Shown here: positions 8,398 to 16,555 of the stretch, piece after piece
Position numbering within the stretch: position 1 is the first letter of the stretch
Layout of the letters: each line of letters opens with the position of its first letter
Virus record (IMG/VR): IMGVR_UViG_3300022745_000111
Location: 1-34,395 of that record
Strand: one strand, 5' to 3'
DNA from: a virus
Length of the DNA: 34,395 nucleotides
Program-made: the position numbers and the translations under genes
The notes under the pieces: model-generated
Database searches by the model: none
Told to the model about the DNA's origin: nothing
Seen by the model: the letters and a program-made list of their open reading frames with translations, nothing else

Positions 8398-9777
8398 GTG
8401 GCCTTTCTGACCCGCACCCTGGCGTTCATCGCCGCTTCCATCGTCTGGCTTGCGCTGCCCCTGCGCAACGCCCTGTTCGGCTACATGACCCGCACCGGCC
8501 TCGTGCTGGGTGCCAACCAGTTCAACAAGGAAGAGCGCATCGCGTTCGAGCAACTGCTCGAGGGCTTCCAAGATGCCCTGGTCCTGTCCAAGCTCGTCAA
8601 CGTGTTCAACACGGACTCGACCGAGATGGAGCGCTCGAGCAACATCATCTGGCGTCCGCAGCCCTATGTGTCGCAGTCGTTCAGCGGCACGGACCAGACC
8701 GCAAACTTCCGCGACTACATCCAGCTGTCGGTCCCGGCCACGCTCGGCTTCTCCAAGTCGGTGCCGTGGGTGCTGAGCGCGACGGAACTGCGCGATGCCC
8801 TGCAGGAGCAGCGCCTGGGCCAGTCGGCCCGCCAGAAGTTGGCCAGCGACATCAACGTCGCCATCAACAACGTGGCCAGCCTTCAGGGCACGCTGGTTGT
8901 CAAGCGCACCTCGGCCGCTTCGGGCTTCGATGACGTCGCGCAGTGCGATGCCATCATGAACGAGCAGGGCGTGATGTTCGACGACCGCTACCTGGGCCTT
9001 TCGACCCGCGACTACAACAGCGCCGCGTCGAACCTGGCCGGCCGCGGCACCGTCAACGGCATCGTGCAGACGGCGTACGAGCGTGCCTACGTGGCGCGGA
9101 TCTCGTCGTTCGACGTGCTGAAGATGGACTACACCCCGCGCCTGGCCGCCGCCGCCGGCACGACGGTGACCGTCAACGGGGCGAACCAGTACTACACGCC
9201 CAAGGCCGTGAGCGTGGCGTCCACGGGTGAGACGGCCAACGTCGACAACCGCTACCAGAACCTGGCCATCACGGTCAGCTCCGGCACGGTGAAGGTGGGC
9301 GACTGCTTCACCATTGCCAACGTCAACGCGGTGCACCACATCACCAAGCAGGACACCGGCCAGCTGAAGACCTTCCGCGTGACGGCCATCATCACCGGCG
9401 CCGGCGGCACGGGTACGATCCAGATCAGCCCGCCGATCATCTCCGGCACCGGTGCGACGGACGCCGAGCTGGAGTACCAGAACGTGACCGCGGCGCCGGC
9501 CAACAGCGCGGCGATCACCTGGCTGAACACGACGGCCGGCTACCTGAACCCGTTCTGGCAGAAGGACGCGCTGGAGATCCTGCCCGGGCACTTCATGCCC
9601 CCGACCGATGCCGGCGTGGCCATCATGCGCGCCGCCACCGACCAGGGCATCGAGTTGGTGATGCAGAAGTTCTACGACATCAACACGATGAAGACCAAGT
9701 ACCGCCTGGACACGCTGTTCGGCGTGGTGAACAAGCAGCCCGAGATGTCGGGCGTCATCCTGTTCAGCCAAGCCTGA
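8398..9777 (+). CDS. Major capsid (coat) protein, P22 gp5 type
   Basis: The product has 459 aa (P22 coat is about 430). Coat-like segments include EERIAFEQLLEGFQDALVLS, IIWRPQPYVSQSF and the C-terminal MKTKYRLDTLFGVV. A valine/threonine-rich stretch at about 245-350 probably corresponds to an inserted domain like the P22 I-domain. The GTG start at 8398 has AGGAG seven bases upstream. The first 30 residues (AFIAASIVWLALPLRNALFG) are strongly hydrophobic, which is unusual for a coat protein; ATG 8485 is an internal alternative beginning MTRTGLVLGANQF. It is followed by a GC-rich UUCG hairpin. Confidence 0.88.
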   Translation: MAFLTRTLAFIAASIVWLALPLRNALFGYMTRTGLVLGANQFNKEERIAFEQLLEGFQDALVLSKLVNVFNTDSTEMERSSNIIWRPQPYVSQSFSGTDQTANFRDYIQLSVPATLGFSKSVPWVLSATELRDALQEQRLGQSARQKLASDINVAINNVASLQGTLVVKRTSAASGFDDVAQCDAIMNEQGVMFDDRYLGLSTRDYNSAASNLAGRGTVNGIVQTAYERAYVARISSFDVLKMDYTPRLAAAAGTTVTVNGANQYYTPKAVSVASTGETANVDNRYQNLAITVSSGTVKVGDCFTIANVNAVHHITKQDTGQLKTFRVTAIITGAGGTGTIQISPPIISGTGATDAELEYQNVTAAPANSAAITWLNTTAGYLNPFWQKDALEILPGHFMPPTDAGVAIMRAATDQGIELVMQKFYDINTMKTKYRLDTLFGVVNKQPEMSGVILFSQA

Positions 9778-9787
9778 TGTAGACGCG

Positions 9788-9801
9788 GGGGCTTCGGCCC
9801 C
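9788..9801 (+). terminator. UUCG-tetraloop hairpin after coat gene
   Basis: GGGGC, a TTCG loop and GCCCC form a very stable hairpin ten bases past the coat stop codon. No T run follows, so full Rho-independent termination is doubtful. Partial termination or protection of the coat mRNA 3' end is likely. Confidence 0.5.
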
Positions 9802-9833
9802 TGCTGTCGGCTCACCCCCTCAAGGAGATCCTC

Positions 9834-10415
9834 ATGTCGTTCATTCCCCGTTCCGGCCAGGTCGATCTGGCCGTGGCCGCCGGCCAGTCTGTGGCCATCG
9901 GCTCGCTCGGCGCAGGCCAGACCAAGGTCTACACCGCGGCGGCCAGCGCTTCCAACCTGCCGCAGGTGTTCGCACTCGCGGCCGTGCTGACCGGCGCTTC
10001 GAGCTACACCACCTACGCATCGGCCACCACCGTGCGCATCGAGGCCTCGCCGGCCTGCGATGTGGAGTACGACTACGGCACCCAGCCCGCGCTGACGGTC
10101 GTCCCTGCTGCGGTGGCCACCGGCCTGACGGCCAAGGCCGGCGGCGGCCAGTCTGGCGCCACGGCGCTGACCGGCAACATCAACCGCGTCACGGTGTGCG
10201 CCACCATCGCCGATTCGGCCCTGCTGCCCCCCGGCACGGTCGGCAAGCGCGTGTCGGTCTACAACGCCGGCGCGGCAAGCTGCACGGTCTACCCGGCCAC
10301 CGGCGAGGCCATCAACTCCGGCGCGGCCAATGCCGGCTTCGCAGTGGCGGCCACCAAGGGCGCCATCTTCGAGTGCGTGGCCGCTGGCCTGTGGAATGCG
10401 GTTCTGAGCGCCTGA
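9834..10415 (+). CDS. Putative head decoration or minor capsid protein
   Basis: The product has 193 aa and is rich in Ala, Gly, Thr and Val with few charges, a composition typical of beta-structured virion proteins. It is preceded by AAGGAG at good spacing and lies immediately after the coat gene, where many phages encode a decoration protein. Segments such as GKRVSVYNAGAASCTVYPA and GAIFECVAAGLWNAVLSA suggest a beta-sandwich with a C-terminal strand. No family is recognised with certainty, and P22 itself has no decoration gene here. Confidence 0.5.
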   Translation: MSFIPRSGQVDLAVAAGQSVAIGSLGAGQTKVYTAAASASNLPQVFALAAVLTGASSYTTYASATTVRIEASPACDVEYDYGTQPALTVVPAAVATGLTAKAGGGQSGATALTGNINRVTVCATIADSALLPPGTVGKRVSVYNAGAASCTVYPATGEAINSGAANAGFAVAATKGAIFECVAAGLWNAVLSA

Positions 10416-10441
10416 TCGGCCTCTGACCGCGGGCAATGGAG

Positions 10442-10466
10442 GGGCCGCCAGTGCGCGGCCCTTCTT
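10442..10466 (+). terminator. GC-rich hairpin followed by T-rich stretch
   Basis: GGGCCGC (10442-10448) pairs perfectly with GCGGCCC (10455-10461) around a six-base loop and is followed by TTCTT. It could act as a weak intrinsic terminator or processing site. It overlaps the region just before the ribosome-binding site AAGGAG of the next gene, so it could also influence translation. Confidence 0.4.
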
Positions 10467-10480
10467 CCAAGGAGATCAAG

Positions 10481-10822
10481 ATGGACGAGTTTCCGCGCAT
10501 GCTGTACCGCGCCCCCGGCGCCGAGCCGATCCACGGCAGCATGCTGGCCACGCTGATCGTGCCGGATGCCGACGCCCAGGCCGCGGCGCTGGCCGACGGC
10601 TGGTCGCTGACCACCGACGAGGCCAAGCAGATCTACGCCGACGCCCAGGCCGCAGCAGCAGCCAAGGCCGCGGCGGATGCGCTGGCAGCGGTCACCAACC
10701 CCGACGCGCCACCGACGCGGGCCGAGCTGGAGCAGAAGGCTGCCGAACTGGGCCTGAAGTTCGACGGCCGCACCAGCGACCGCAAGTTGCGCGACTTGAT
10801 CGCCGCCACGCTGGAGACCTGA
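10481..10822 (+). CDS. Small virion-region protein with C-terminal HeH/SAP-like domain
   Basis: The product has 113 aa. The N-terminal half (PRMLYRAPGAEPIHG) is a motif I associate with phage proteins encoded near the head-tail joining genes. The middle is a long Ala-rich helix (AQAAAAAKAAADALAA). The last 35 residues (TRAELEQKAAELGLKFD and DRKLRDLIAATLE) resemble a helix-extension-helix domain that often binds nucleic acid. ATG 10481 has AAGGAG six bases upstream. A role in head completion is inference from position. Confidence 0.5.
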   Translation: MDEFPRMLYRAPGAEPIHGSMLATLIVPDADAQAAALADGWSLTTDEAKQIYADAQAAAAAKAAADALAAVTNPDAPPTRAELEQKAAELGLKFDGRTSDRKLRDLIAATLET

Positions 10823-10826
10823 AGCC

Positions 10827-11330
10827 GTGGGCTGGACAAAGCGCGAGCTGATCTCGGATGCTTATGGCGAGCTGGCCCTGGCCGGCTACGACTTCGACAT
10901 CAGCCCCGAGGAACTGCAGGCAGCGCTGAGGCGCCTGGACGCGATGATGGCGTCGTGGGCCTCGCAGGGCCTGCAGATCGGGTACGCGCTGTCCATGACC
11001 CCGTCCTCGAGCAGCCTGGACGCGGATTCCGGCCTGCAGAGCATCGCCGTGGCGGCCGTCTATCTCGGGCTGGCGATCAACATCGCCGGCGGCAAGGGCA
11101 AGGCCGTCCCGCAGACGACCAAGAGCAACTTCAAGGCGGCCTACGACGCCCTGATGTCGGCGGTCGCCAGCCAGCAGGTGATGGAGCAGCAGTACAAGAC
11201 CGGCACCCCCCGCGGCGCCGGGAACAAGACCTGGCGCACGGCCAACCAGCCGTTCGTCACCAAGCCCGACACGAGCCCGCTGCAGGGCGGCGAGGACGGC
11301 GGTTTGGCATTCATCGGCAAGGGCGACTGA
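10827..11330 (+). CDS. Tail accessory factor, P22 gp4 type
   Basis: The product has 167 aa, almost the same as P22 gp4 (about 166). P22 gp4 binds under the portal after packaging, starts tail assembly and helps retain DNA; it also has muralytic activity. The N-terminus (KRELISDAYGELALAGYDF, then LRRLDAMMASWASQG) is characteristic. The helical body (VYLGLAINIAGGKGK) and extended C-terminal tail also fit. GTG 10827 starts four bases after the previous stop. In P22, gp4 is followed directly by gp10; here four genes, including an esterase fibre, lie between them. Confidence 0.85.
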   Translation: MGWTKRELISDAYGELALAGYDFDISPEELQAALRRLDAMMASWASQGLQIGYALSMTPSSSSLDADSGLQSIAVAAVYLGLAINIAGGKGKAVPQTTKSNFKAAYDALMSAVASQQVMEQQYKTGTPRGAGNKTWRTANQPFVTKPDTSPLQGGEDGGLAFIGKGD

Positions 11331-11332
11331 TC

Positions 11333-11791
11333 GTGGCCATCAACAACCTCTCAAAGGTCACCTCGCTGGCCAGTAGCGATCTTCTTGCCGTGTTCTCCAG
11401 CTCCAGCGGGGTGGATTCCGGCGTGACGCTGGCCACGCTGCTGTCTTGGCTGCAGACGCAGCTCAGCGCGTCGGGCAAGTACATGACGCAGTACGCCGCG
11501 CCTGCCGCCACGGGCTTCTCTGTGACCGTGGCGCCGGCGGCCACCGGCACGAGCGTCTACTTGCTGATGACGCCGGGGGCCAGCTATGCAGCCGGCACGA
11601 TCCTGCTGCCCGCGAAGTCGTCTTGCGTCGACCAGCAGGAGGTGATGGTCTCCAGCACTCAGGCCATCACGACGCTGACGGTGTCGGGCAACGGCGCGAC
11701 CGTCAACGGGGCGCCTTCCACGCTGGCCACCAACGGATTCTTCAAGCTGCGCTACGACGGCGTCTTCGGCGCCTGGTATCGCGTCGGCTGA
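11333..11791 (+). CDS. Putative tail-associated protein sharing an N-terminal motif with the esterase fibre
   Basis: The product has 152 aa and starts with GTG two bases after the gp4-like stop. Its first 36 residues match those of the esterase fibre at 12155 at about half the positions (MAI-NL-KVT-LA--DL, then G-D and T--TL). This looks like a duplicated virion-attachment motif. The remainder is Thr/Ser/Ala-rich and ends FFKLRYDGVFGAWYRVG, like a short beta-structured tip. It may be a small fibre or fibre-adaptor protein; no family is assigned. Confidence 0.5.
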   Translation: MAINNLSKVTSLASSDLLAVFSSSSGVDSGVTLATLLSWLQTQLSASGKYMTQYAAPAATGFSVTVAPAATGTSVYLLMTPGASYAAGTILLPAKSSCVDQQEVMVSSTQAITTLTVSGNGATVNGAPSTLATNGFFKLRYDGVFGAWYRVG

Positions 11792-11818
11792 TAACCACAA
11801 CCAACCCAGGAGCGCGCC

Positions 11819-12139
11819 ATGAGCGTCGAGTCCCCCTTCCAGCCCAAGCGCGGCGCCAACTTCAAGCAGACGGCGACCACGACATCGCAGGCGATCACCA
11901 TCGGCCTGGGCTCCAAGTCCCTGCGCGTGCTGAACGCCGGCACAGTGGTTGTCTACTTCCGAACGTACAAGGCCAGCGATGAAACGCCGCTATGCACTGC
12001 GGCCGACACGCCGGTGGGCCCTGCCGGCGCCGCGTCGTCCACGCTGGTGATCGAGAAGCCGCAAGACCACGACACGCTGTGCTTCCTGGCCGACTCGACC
12101 ACCTCGGTGGTGCACTTCCAGCCCGGTGAGGGCTGCTGA
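11819..12139 (+). CDS. Small probable virion protein of unknown function
   Basis: The product has 106 aa and is predicted to be mainly beta strand (QAITIGLGSKSLRVLNAGTV, VVYFRTYKASDE, TLCFLADSTTSVVHF). CAGGAG lies nine bases before the ATG. It sits between the short tail-associated protein and the esterase fibre, within a block inserted relative to P22. A structural or fibre-joining role is plausible from context only. No signal peptide or membrane segment is visible. Confidence 0.45.
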   Translation: MSVESPFQPKRGANFKQTATTTSQAITIGLGSKSLRVLNAGTVVVYFRTYKASDETPLCTAADTPVGPAGAASSTLVIEKPQDHDTLCFLADSTTSVVHFQPGEGC

Positions 12140-12154
12140 TTCAGGGAGAGCGGC

Positions 12155-14056
12155 ATGGCAATTCAGAATCTGACGAAGGTCACCGCACTTGCAGACGCAG
12201 ACCTGGTCCCGGCGTACTCCCAGGCGGCCGGGCTGGATGTGGCGTGCACCGTCACGACTCTGAAGGCCCAGATCCTCAGCGGCCTGACGCTCACGCATGC
12301 GGCCGATGCCCTGACGACGTCGAATGTCGCCGCCCTGCAGGCGCAGATGACGCCCATCTCATCGGCCAACTTCGTAGCCCTGGCCACTGCTGGAGGCCTG
12401 GCGACTGGCGGCTATTACGACGTGACGGGCCTTGGGCTTCAGCATGCGCTCACTGCCAGCACCTATGCCCCAATCGGCCAAAGCTCGACTATCAAGTCGC
12501 AGCTTCAGGTGTGCTTCTTTGGCGACAGCATCACCAACAGCGCCGGCCAGGTCACGCTGTACGGGTTCCGCATTTCGACCACCAGCGGCGGGTTCACGTC
12601 GAACCAGTGGGCCATTCTCGGGTGCGATCCCGAGACGCCGGCCGGCACTGGCTCGCTGATCTACAACGCCACGACCAAGCTCATGACGTGGACGGCTCCA
12701 GGGGAGTCGGCCGGAGTGGCCGTCGACGTTTCGAGGACCGGCATCTACTACTGCGCCAGTTCTGTCGCTGGGCACGGGATCACGTTCACCTGGGACGGAA
12801 GCCTCACGACGAGCTATACCAGCGGCACGCTGAGCGTGACCGTGCCGGCCGATGGCAACCAATATCAGGCCGTTTTCAACTCACGCGGCTACCCCGTCTG
12901 CGCAATGGCTCAGATTGGCCAGGCCGCAGCGATTGCGCAGACCACGGTCTACCCGTACGGGCTGGCGCTGGGTGGCGTTCCGGGGTTTGGCTCGGCTTCG
13001 CTCTTGGCGGCCTCATGGCAGACCAGCCAGGTATTGGGCGATGCCGATGTGATCAATATCGGCACCAACGACATCCAGAACACAACCACGCACGCCCAGA
13101 TCATCGCCAATATTCAGGCGTTTATTGCCACTCGAATCGCCCTTGGTGTCCGTGCCATTGGCGTGTGCACGATTCCACCTCGAGCTACAGGAACGGGCCG
13201 GGCCAACACCGCCGCCGAAGATCGCAAGCGCAATGCCGTGAATCGGTGGATCAAGGACTATTGCTCGACCTACAAGTCGCTGGCCTGCCTGGACATCAGC
13301 GCGGCCATTGAAGACCCGACTTCTGGCGCGTGGCTGACCAACTACAGCACTGACGGGATTCACCCTGCCAACCTGGGCGCGTGGGCGATGGGGACGGTCA
13401 TCAAGAACTGGCTGGCCACAATGGTCAGCGGAAGCCCCTACTACCCGGCGTTCAACGACGTCTACAACGCCACCGACAACCCCTATGGCGCATGGGTGTC
13501 TGGCACGGGGTATCTTTCCTTTGAAGGAACCGGTGGCGCAACCACAGGAGGCGTCACTGCCACCATCCCGGCCAACTGGAATGTGAACCGCCAATCTGGA
13601 TCGACGGTCATAACGGCTGTTGGGTCCAAGGTGGCGCGCACCGACAACGTCGGCGGCAGTTGGTATCAGCTGGCCATCACGGGCGCGGCCAACGAATCGC
13701 TGAGCCTCACGCCGCAGTCAAACCCGCTCACGCTGTCCACGCTTGGAGTGGTGGCCGGTGACAAGCTGGAAGGGTTTCTTGAAGTCAACATCCCGGCGTC
13801 GTCGGGGATGCGGTTCTGCAATATGCGCTTGTCGTGGGTGGGCATCTTGGCGCGAACCGTCGAGGCTTTCACCGACGTAATCATCGGCAGCAATGCCGTG
13901 CTGACCGACAACATGGGCAAGTTCTGGCTTCGCCTGCCCGCGACAACAGTGCCAGTCGGAGCGACTGGCGTCAGCATCTCGATTCGGGTTGGCGCTGACA
14001 CGTCGGCAACGGTGCAACTGGGCCGGTGGTGGGTGGCCAAGGTGCGGCCGGTGTAA
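12155..14056 (+). CDS. Tail fibre or spike with SGNH/GDSL esterase domain
   Basis: The product has 633 aa. The N-terminal 40 residues repeat the motif of the gene at 11333 and probably anchor the protein to the virion. An SGNH hydrolase domain spans about residues 115-425. It has FFGDSITN with nucleophile S125, INIGTNDI with N305, and DGIHPANLGAWA with D400 and H403 as the catalytic pair. The C-terminal 200 residues are beta-rich, suggesting a carbohydrate-binding or trimer-forming domain. Such domains in phage tails usually remove acyl groups from capsule or O-antigen during adsorption. The exact sugar is unknown. In P22 no fibre is encoded at this position. Confidence 0.8.
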   Translation: MAIQNLTKVTALADADLVPAYSQAAGLDVACTVTTLKAQILSGLTLTHAADALTTSNVAALQAQMTPISSANFVALATAGGLATGGYYDVTGLGLQHALTASTYAPIGQSSTIKSQLQVCFFGDSITNSAGQVTLYGFRISTTSGGFTSNQWAILGCDPETPAGTGSLIYNATTKLMTWTAPGESAGVAVDVSRTGIYYCASSVAGHGITFTWDGSLTTSYTSGTLSVTVPADGNQYQAVFNSRGYPVCAMAQIGQAAAIAQTTVYPYGLALGGVPGFGSASLLAASWQTSQVLGDADVINIGTNDIQNTTTHAQIIANIQAFIATRIALGVRAIGVCTIPPRATGTGRANTAAEDRKRNAVNRWIKDYCSTYKSLACLDISAAIEDPTSGAWLTNYSTDGIHPANLGAWAMGTVIKNWLATMVSGSPYYPAFNDVYNATDNPYGAWVSGTGYLSFEGTGGATTGGVTATIPANWNVNRQSGSTVITAVGSKVARTDNVGGSWYQLAITGAANESLSLTPQSNPLTLSTLGVVAGDKLEGFLEVNIPASSGMRFCNMRLSWVGILARTVEAFTDVIIGSNAVLTDNMGKFWLRLPATTVPVGATGVSISIRVGADTSATVQLGRWWVAKVRPV

Positions 14057-14073
14057 AGCCTGGGCCGGTTGCC

Positions 14074-15492
14074 ATGCAGATCCCCATCATCAGCGGCATC
14101 TACACCGACAGCGGGGCGCCCGACTTCCGCTCGTCCTACCCGCGCAACCTGGTGCCGGTGCCCAAGCCGCAGGGCATCAGCAATGGCTACCTTCGGCCTG
14201 CCGATGGCATCGCGCAGATCGGCACGGGCCCGGGCGTCGACCGCGGCGGCATCAACTGGTCCGGCACGCATGTGCGGGTCATGGGCACCTCGCTGGTGTC
14301 GGTGACCGCCGCCGGCGCCGTGACAACGCTGGGCGATGTCGGGGCGGGCGGCCCGGTCACCATGGACTACAGCTTCGACCGGCTGGGCGTGGCCTCTGGA
14401 GGCAAGCTCTTCTACTGGAACGGCACCACGCTGACCCAGGTCACCGACCCGGACCTTGGCTACGTCAAGGACATGCGCTGGATCGCGGGGTACTTCCTGA
14501 CGACCGACGGCACCAACCTGATCACGACCGACCTGGCAGACCCGGCCAGCATCAACCCGCTGCACTACGGCTCGGCCGAAGCCGACCCGGACCCGATCCA
14601 GGCCGTGGACGAGCTGCGCAACGAGGCGTACGCCTTCGGCCGCTACACGGTTGAGGTCTACCAGAACATCGGCGGCACGGGCTTCCCGTTCCAGCGCATC
14701 GAAGGCGCCCAGGTCGGCAAGGGCATCATGGGCACGCACGCCTACTGCGGCCTGGGGGACACGTTCATGTTCACCGGCTCTGGTCGCGGCGAGGCGCCGG
14801 CGGTCTACCAGATGATCCCGGGCAACGTGACCAAGGTCAGCACCCGCGAGATCGACCAGATCCTGCTCGGCTACACCGAGATGCAACTGGCCACCATCGT
14901 GATGGAGACGCGGGTGGACAAAGCGCACCAGCATGTGCTGATCCACCTCCCCGACCAGACGCTGGTCTACGACACCATCGGCTCCCAGGCAATGGGCGAG
15001 CCGATCTGGTTCTCGCTCACCACCAGCCTGGTGGGCCTGGGGCAGTACCGGGCCCGTGGCCTCGTCTGGTGCTACGACCAGTGGAACGTCGGCGACCCGA
15101 CCAGCACGGCGCTTGGCAAGCTCACCAGCGACGTCTCGACGCACTACGGCGCGACCATCGGCTGGGACTTCGGCACCACGATCCTCTACAACGGCGGCAA
15201 TGGCGCCATCGTCCACGAGATCGAGTTGGTGTGCCTCACCGGCCGCGTGGCGGTCGGCACCGAGCCGGTGATCTGGACGCAGTACAGCCTGGACGGCCAG
15301 GCGTGGAGCCAGGAGCGCCCGACCAGGGCAGGCAGGCAGGGCCAGCGGGCACAGCGAATCTGCTGGCGCACGCAGGGCAAGATGCAGCACTGGCGCATGC
15401 AGCGGTTCCGCGGCACAAGCGAGGCGCACCTGTCCATCGCACGCCTCGAGGCGCAGATCGAGCCGCTGTTCACGAAGCCGAACAATGGTTGA
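14074..15492 (+). CDS. Packaged-DNA stabilising tail protein, P22 gp10 type
   Basis: The product has 472 aa, the same length I recall for P22 gp10. It forms a ring below gp4 and closes the tail with the needle. Several segments follow gp10 closely: GYVKDMRWIAGYFLTTDGTN, GIMGTHAYCGLGDTFMFTGS, and QLATIVMETRVDKAHQHVLI running into HLPDQTLVYD. ATG 14074 was chosen over the in-frame ATG at 14026, which lies inside the fibre gene. Its 3' end overlaps the next gene by eight bases. Confidence 0.87.
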   Translation: MQIPIISGIYTDSGAPDFRSSYPRNLVPVPKPQGISNGYLRPADGIAQIGTGPGVDRGGINWSGTHVRVMGTSLVSVTAAGAVTTLGDVGAGGPVTMDYSFDRLGVASGGKLFYWNGTTLTQVTDPDLGYVKDMRWIAGYFLTTDGTNLITTDLADPASINPLHYGSAEADPDPIQAVDELRNEAYAFGRYTVEVYQNIGGTGFPFQRIEGAQVGKGIMGTHAYCGLGDTFMFTGSGRGEAPAVYQMIPGNVTKVSTREIDQILLGYTEMQLATIVMETRVDKAHQHVLIHLPDQTLVYDTIGSQAMGEPIWFSLTTSLVGLGQYRARGLVWCYDQWNVGDPTSTALGKLTSDVSTHYGATIGWDFGTTILYNGGNGAIVHEIELVCLTGRVAVGTEPVIWTQYSLDGQAWSQERPTRAGRQGQRAQRICWRTQGKMQHWRMQRFRGTSEAHLSIARLEAQIEPLFTKPNNG

Positions 15493-15988
15493 CGTCGTCG
15501 CTCAGACCCAGCGCCTGACACGCGAGCAGATCGCGCAGATCGTCGGCAAGAACCCCCGCGCCGTGAAGGTGCTGGAGAACTTGACCGCAGACGTGGGCGA
15601 CACCCTGACGGTGGCCGTGAATGCGGCATCAGCGGCGGCGGCGGCGGCGCAGACGGCGGCCAATGCGGCACAGGCTGACGCCACGACGGCCCTGGCCAAT
15701 GCAGCGACAGCGCTGGCCAACGCTGCGACGGCGCTGGCGCAGATAGCCGCGCACGTTGCGCTGACGGCCGCGCACGGCACGTCTGGCGCAGTGGTGGGCG
15801 ACACGGACACGCAGACCCTGACGAACAAGACGCTCGGCTCGCCGGCCAAACTCACGGCGCAAACGGTGGGCACAGGAACGGCCACGCCGACGCTGTCGGG
15901 CAACAAGCCGGGGGCCAATACCGGCGTTTCGACCTGGCTGTCAGTGGATGTGAACGGCAGCACCTACTACCTGCCGCTCTGGACGTAG
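15485..15988 (+). CDS. Coiled-coil tail protein at the P22 needle (gp26) position
   Basis: The product has 167 aa. Residues about 48-85 are Ala-rich with a visible seven-residue period (ATALANA repeated), a pattern for a trimeric coiled coil. GDTDTQTLTNKTLGSP follows, a segment common in phage fibre tips. The gene directly follows the gp10 homologue, exactly where P22 encodes its needle gp26 (about 233 aa). A short tail needle that plugs the portal channel is therefore likely but unproven, because the sequence itself is not diagnostic. Confidence 0.55.
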   Translation: MVDVVAQTQRLTREQIAQIVGKNPRAVKVLENLTADVGDTLTVAVNAASAAAAAAQTAANAAQADATTALANAATALANAATALAQIAAHVALTAAHGTSGAVVGDTDTQTLTNKTLGSPAKLTAQTVGTGTATPTLSGNKPGANTGVSTWLSVDVNGSTYYLPLWT

Positions 15989-15997
15989 CGCAATGGC

Positions 15998-16073
15998 GCC
16001 GGCCGCGCCTACAATTCGGCCAACTCGACCGGGCACGCCTGGTCCGCTGAGTCAACGAGCCGCCAGCAGCTCA
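15998..16073 (+). promoter_or_regulatory. Structured leader before cupin gene (copy C of the shared element)
   Basis: GGCGC and GCGCC around CGGCC form a small hairpin just past the stop of the needle-like gene. The stretch then has TACAAT, a good match to a -10 box but without a clear -35 box. The 30-bp block at 16044-16073 (CCGCTGAGT, CAAC, GAGCCGCCAGCAGCTCA) matches the portal leader in 26 of 30 positions. The gap is 111 bp, long for this compact operon, so new transcription or leader control is plausible. Confidence 0.45.
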
Positions 16074-16099
16074 CCGAAACCCCCAAGGGGAGACGAGTG

Positions 16100-16555
16100 A
16101 TGCTGGATGTGATCGACAAGGCGGAAATTTCTGATCTGCGCCCCTCCAGCGAGGCGAGCCGACAGATCTGGAAGTTGCAAGCGGCTGCGCGTGAACTGCC
16201 GGCAATCGAGATCGAGACGAAGCACTTCTTTGCACCGGGCATGTACGCCCGCGCCGGGCGTCTTTCCAAGGGCTCCGTCATCGTCGGCAAGGTGCATCGC
16301 ACGACGCACTTCTTCATCGTCACCAGCGGCCGTGTGGCCGTAAGCGACAAGACCGGCACTGTCGAACTGGAGGCCGGGGCGGTTGTTGTGTCGGCCCCAG
16401 GCACCAAGCGCGCCATCGTGGCGCTGACGGACGCCTCGTGCCTTAATGTGCACCGCACCGACCTGACCGATCTGGACGCCATTGAGGCAGAACTGGTCGA
16501 GCCTGACCCGACCGCGCTGTTTGATGCGCGCAACCTGCTGATCGGGGGTGCGTGA
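16100..16555 (+). CDS. Cupin-like protein at the P22 gp14 position
   Basis: The product has 151 aa. The centre reads as a single cupin barrel: GKVHRTTHFFIVTSGRVAV resembles the first cupin motif with two His that could bind metal, and APGTKRAIVALTDASCLNVH resembles the second. The N- and C-terminal extensions are helical and acidic. The gene lies between the needle-like and gp7-like genes, where P22 has gp14 (about 172 aa). It could be a structural replacement of gp14 or a sugar- or metal-binding virion part. ATG 16100 has GGGGAG upstream. Confidence 0.6.
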   Translation: MLDVIDKAEISDLRPSSEASRQIWKLQAAARELPAIEIETKHFFAPGMYARAGRLSKGSVIVGKVHRTTHFFIVTSGRVAVSDKTGTVELEAGAVVVSAPGTKRAIVALTDASCLNVHRTDLTDLDAIEAELVEPDPTALFDARNLLIGGA

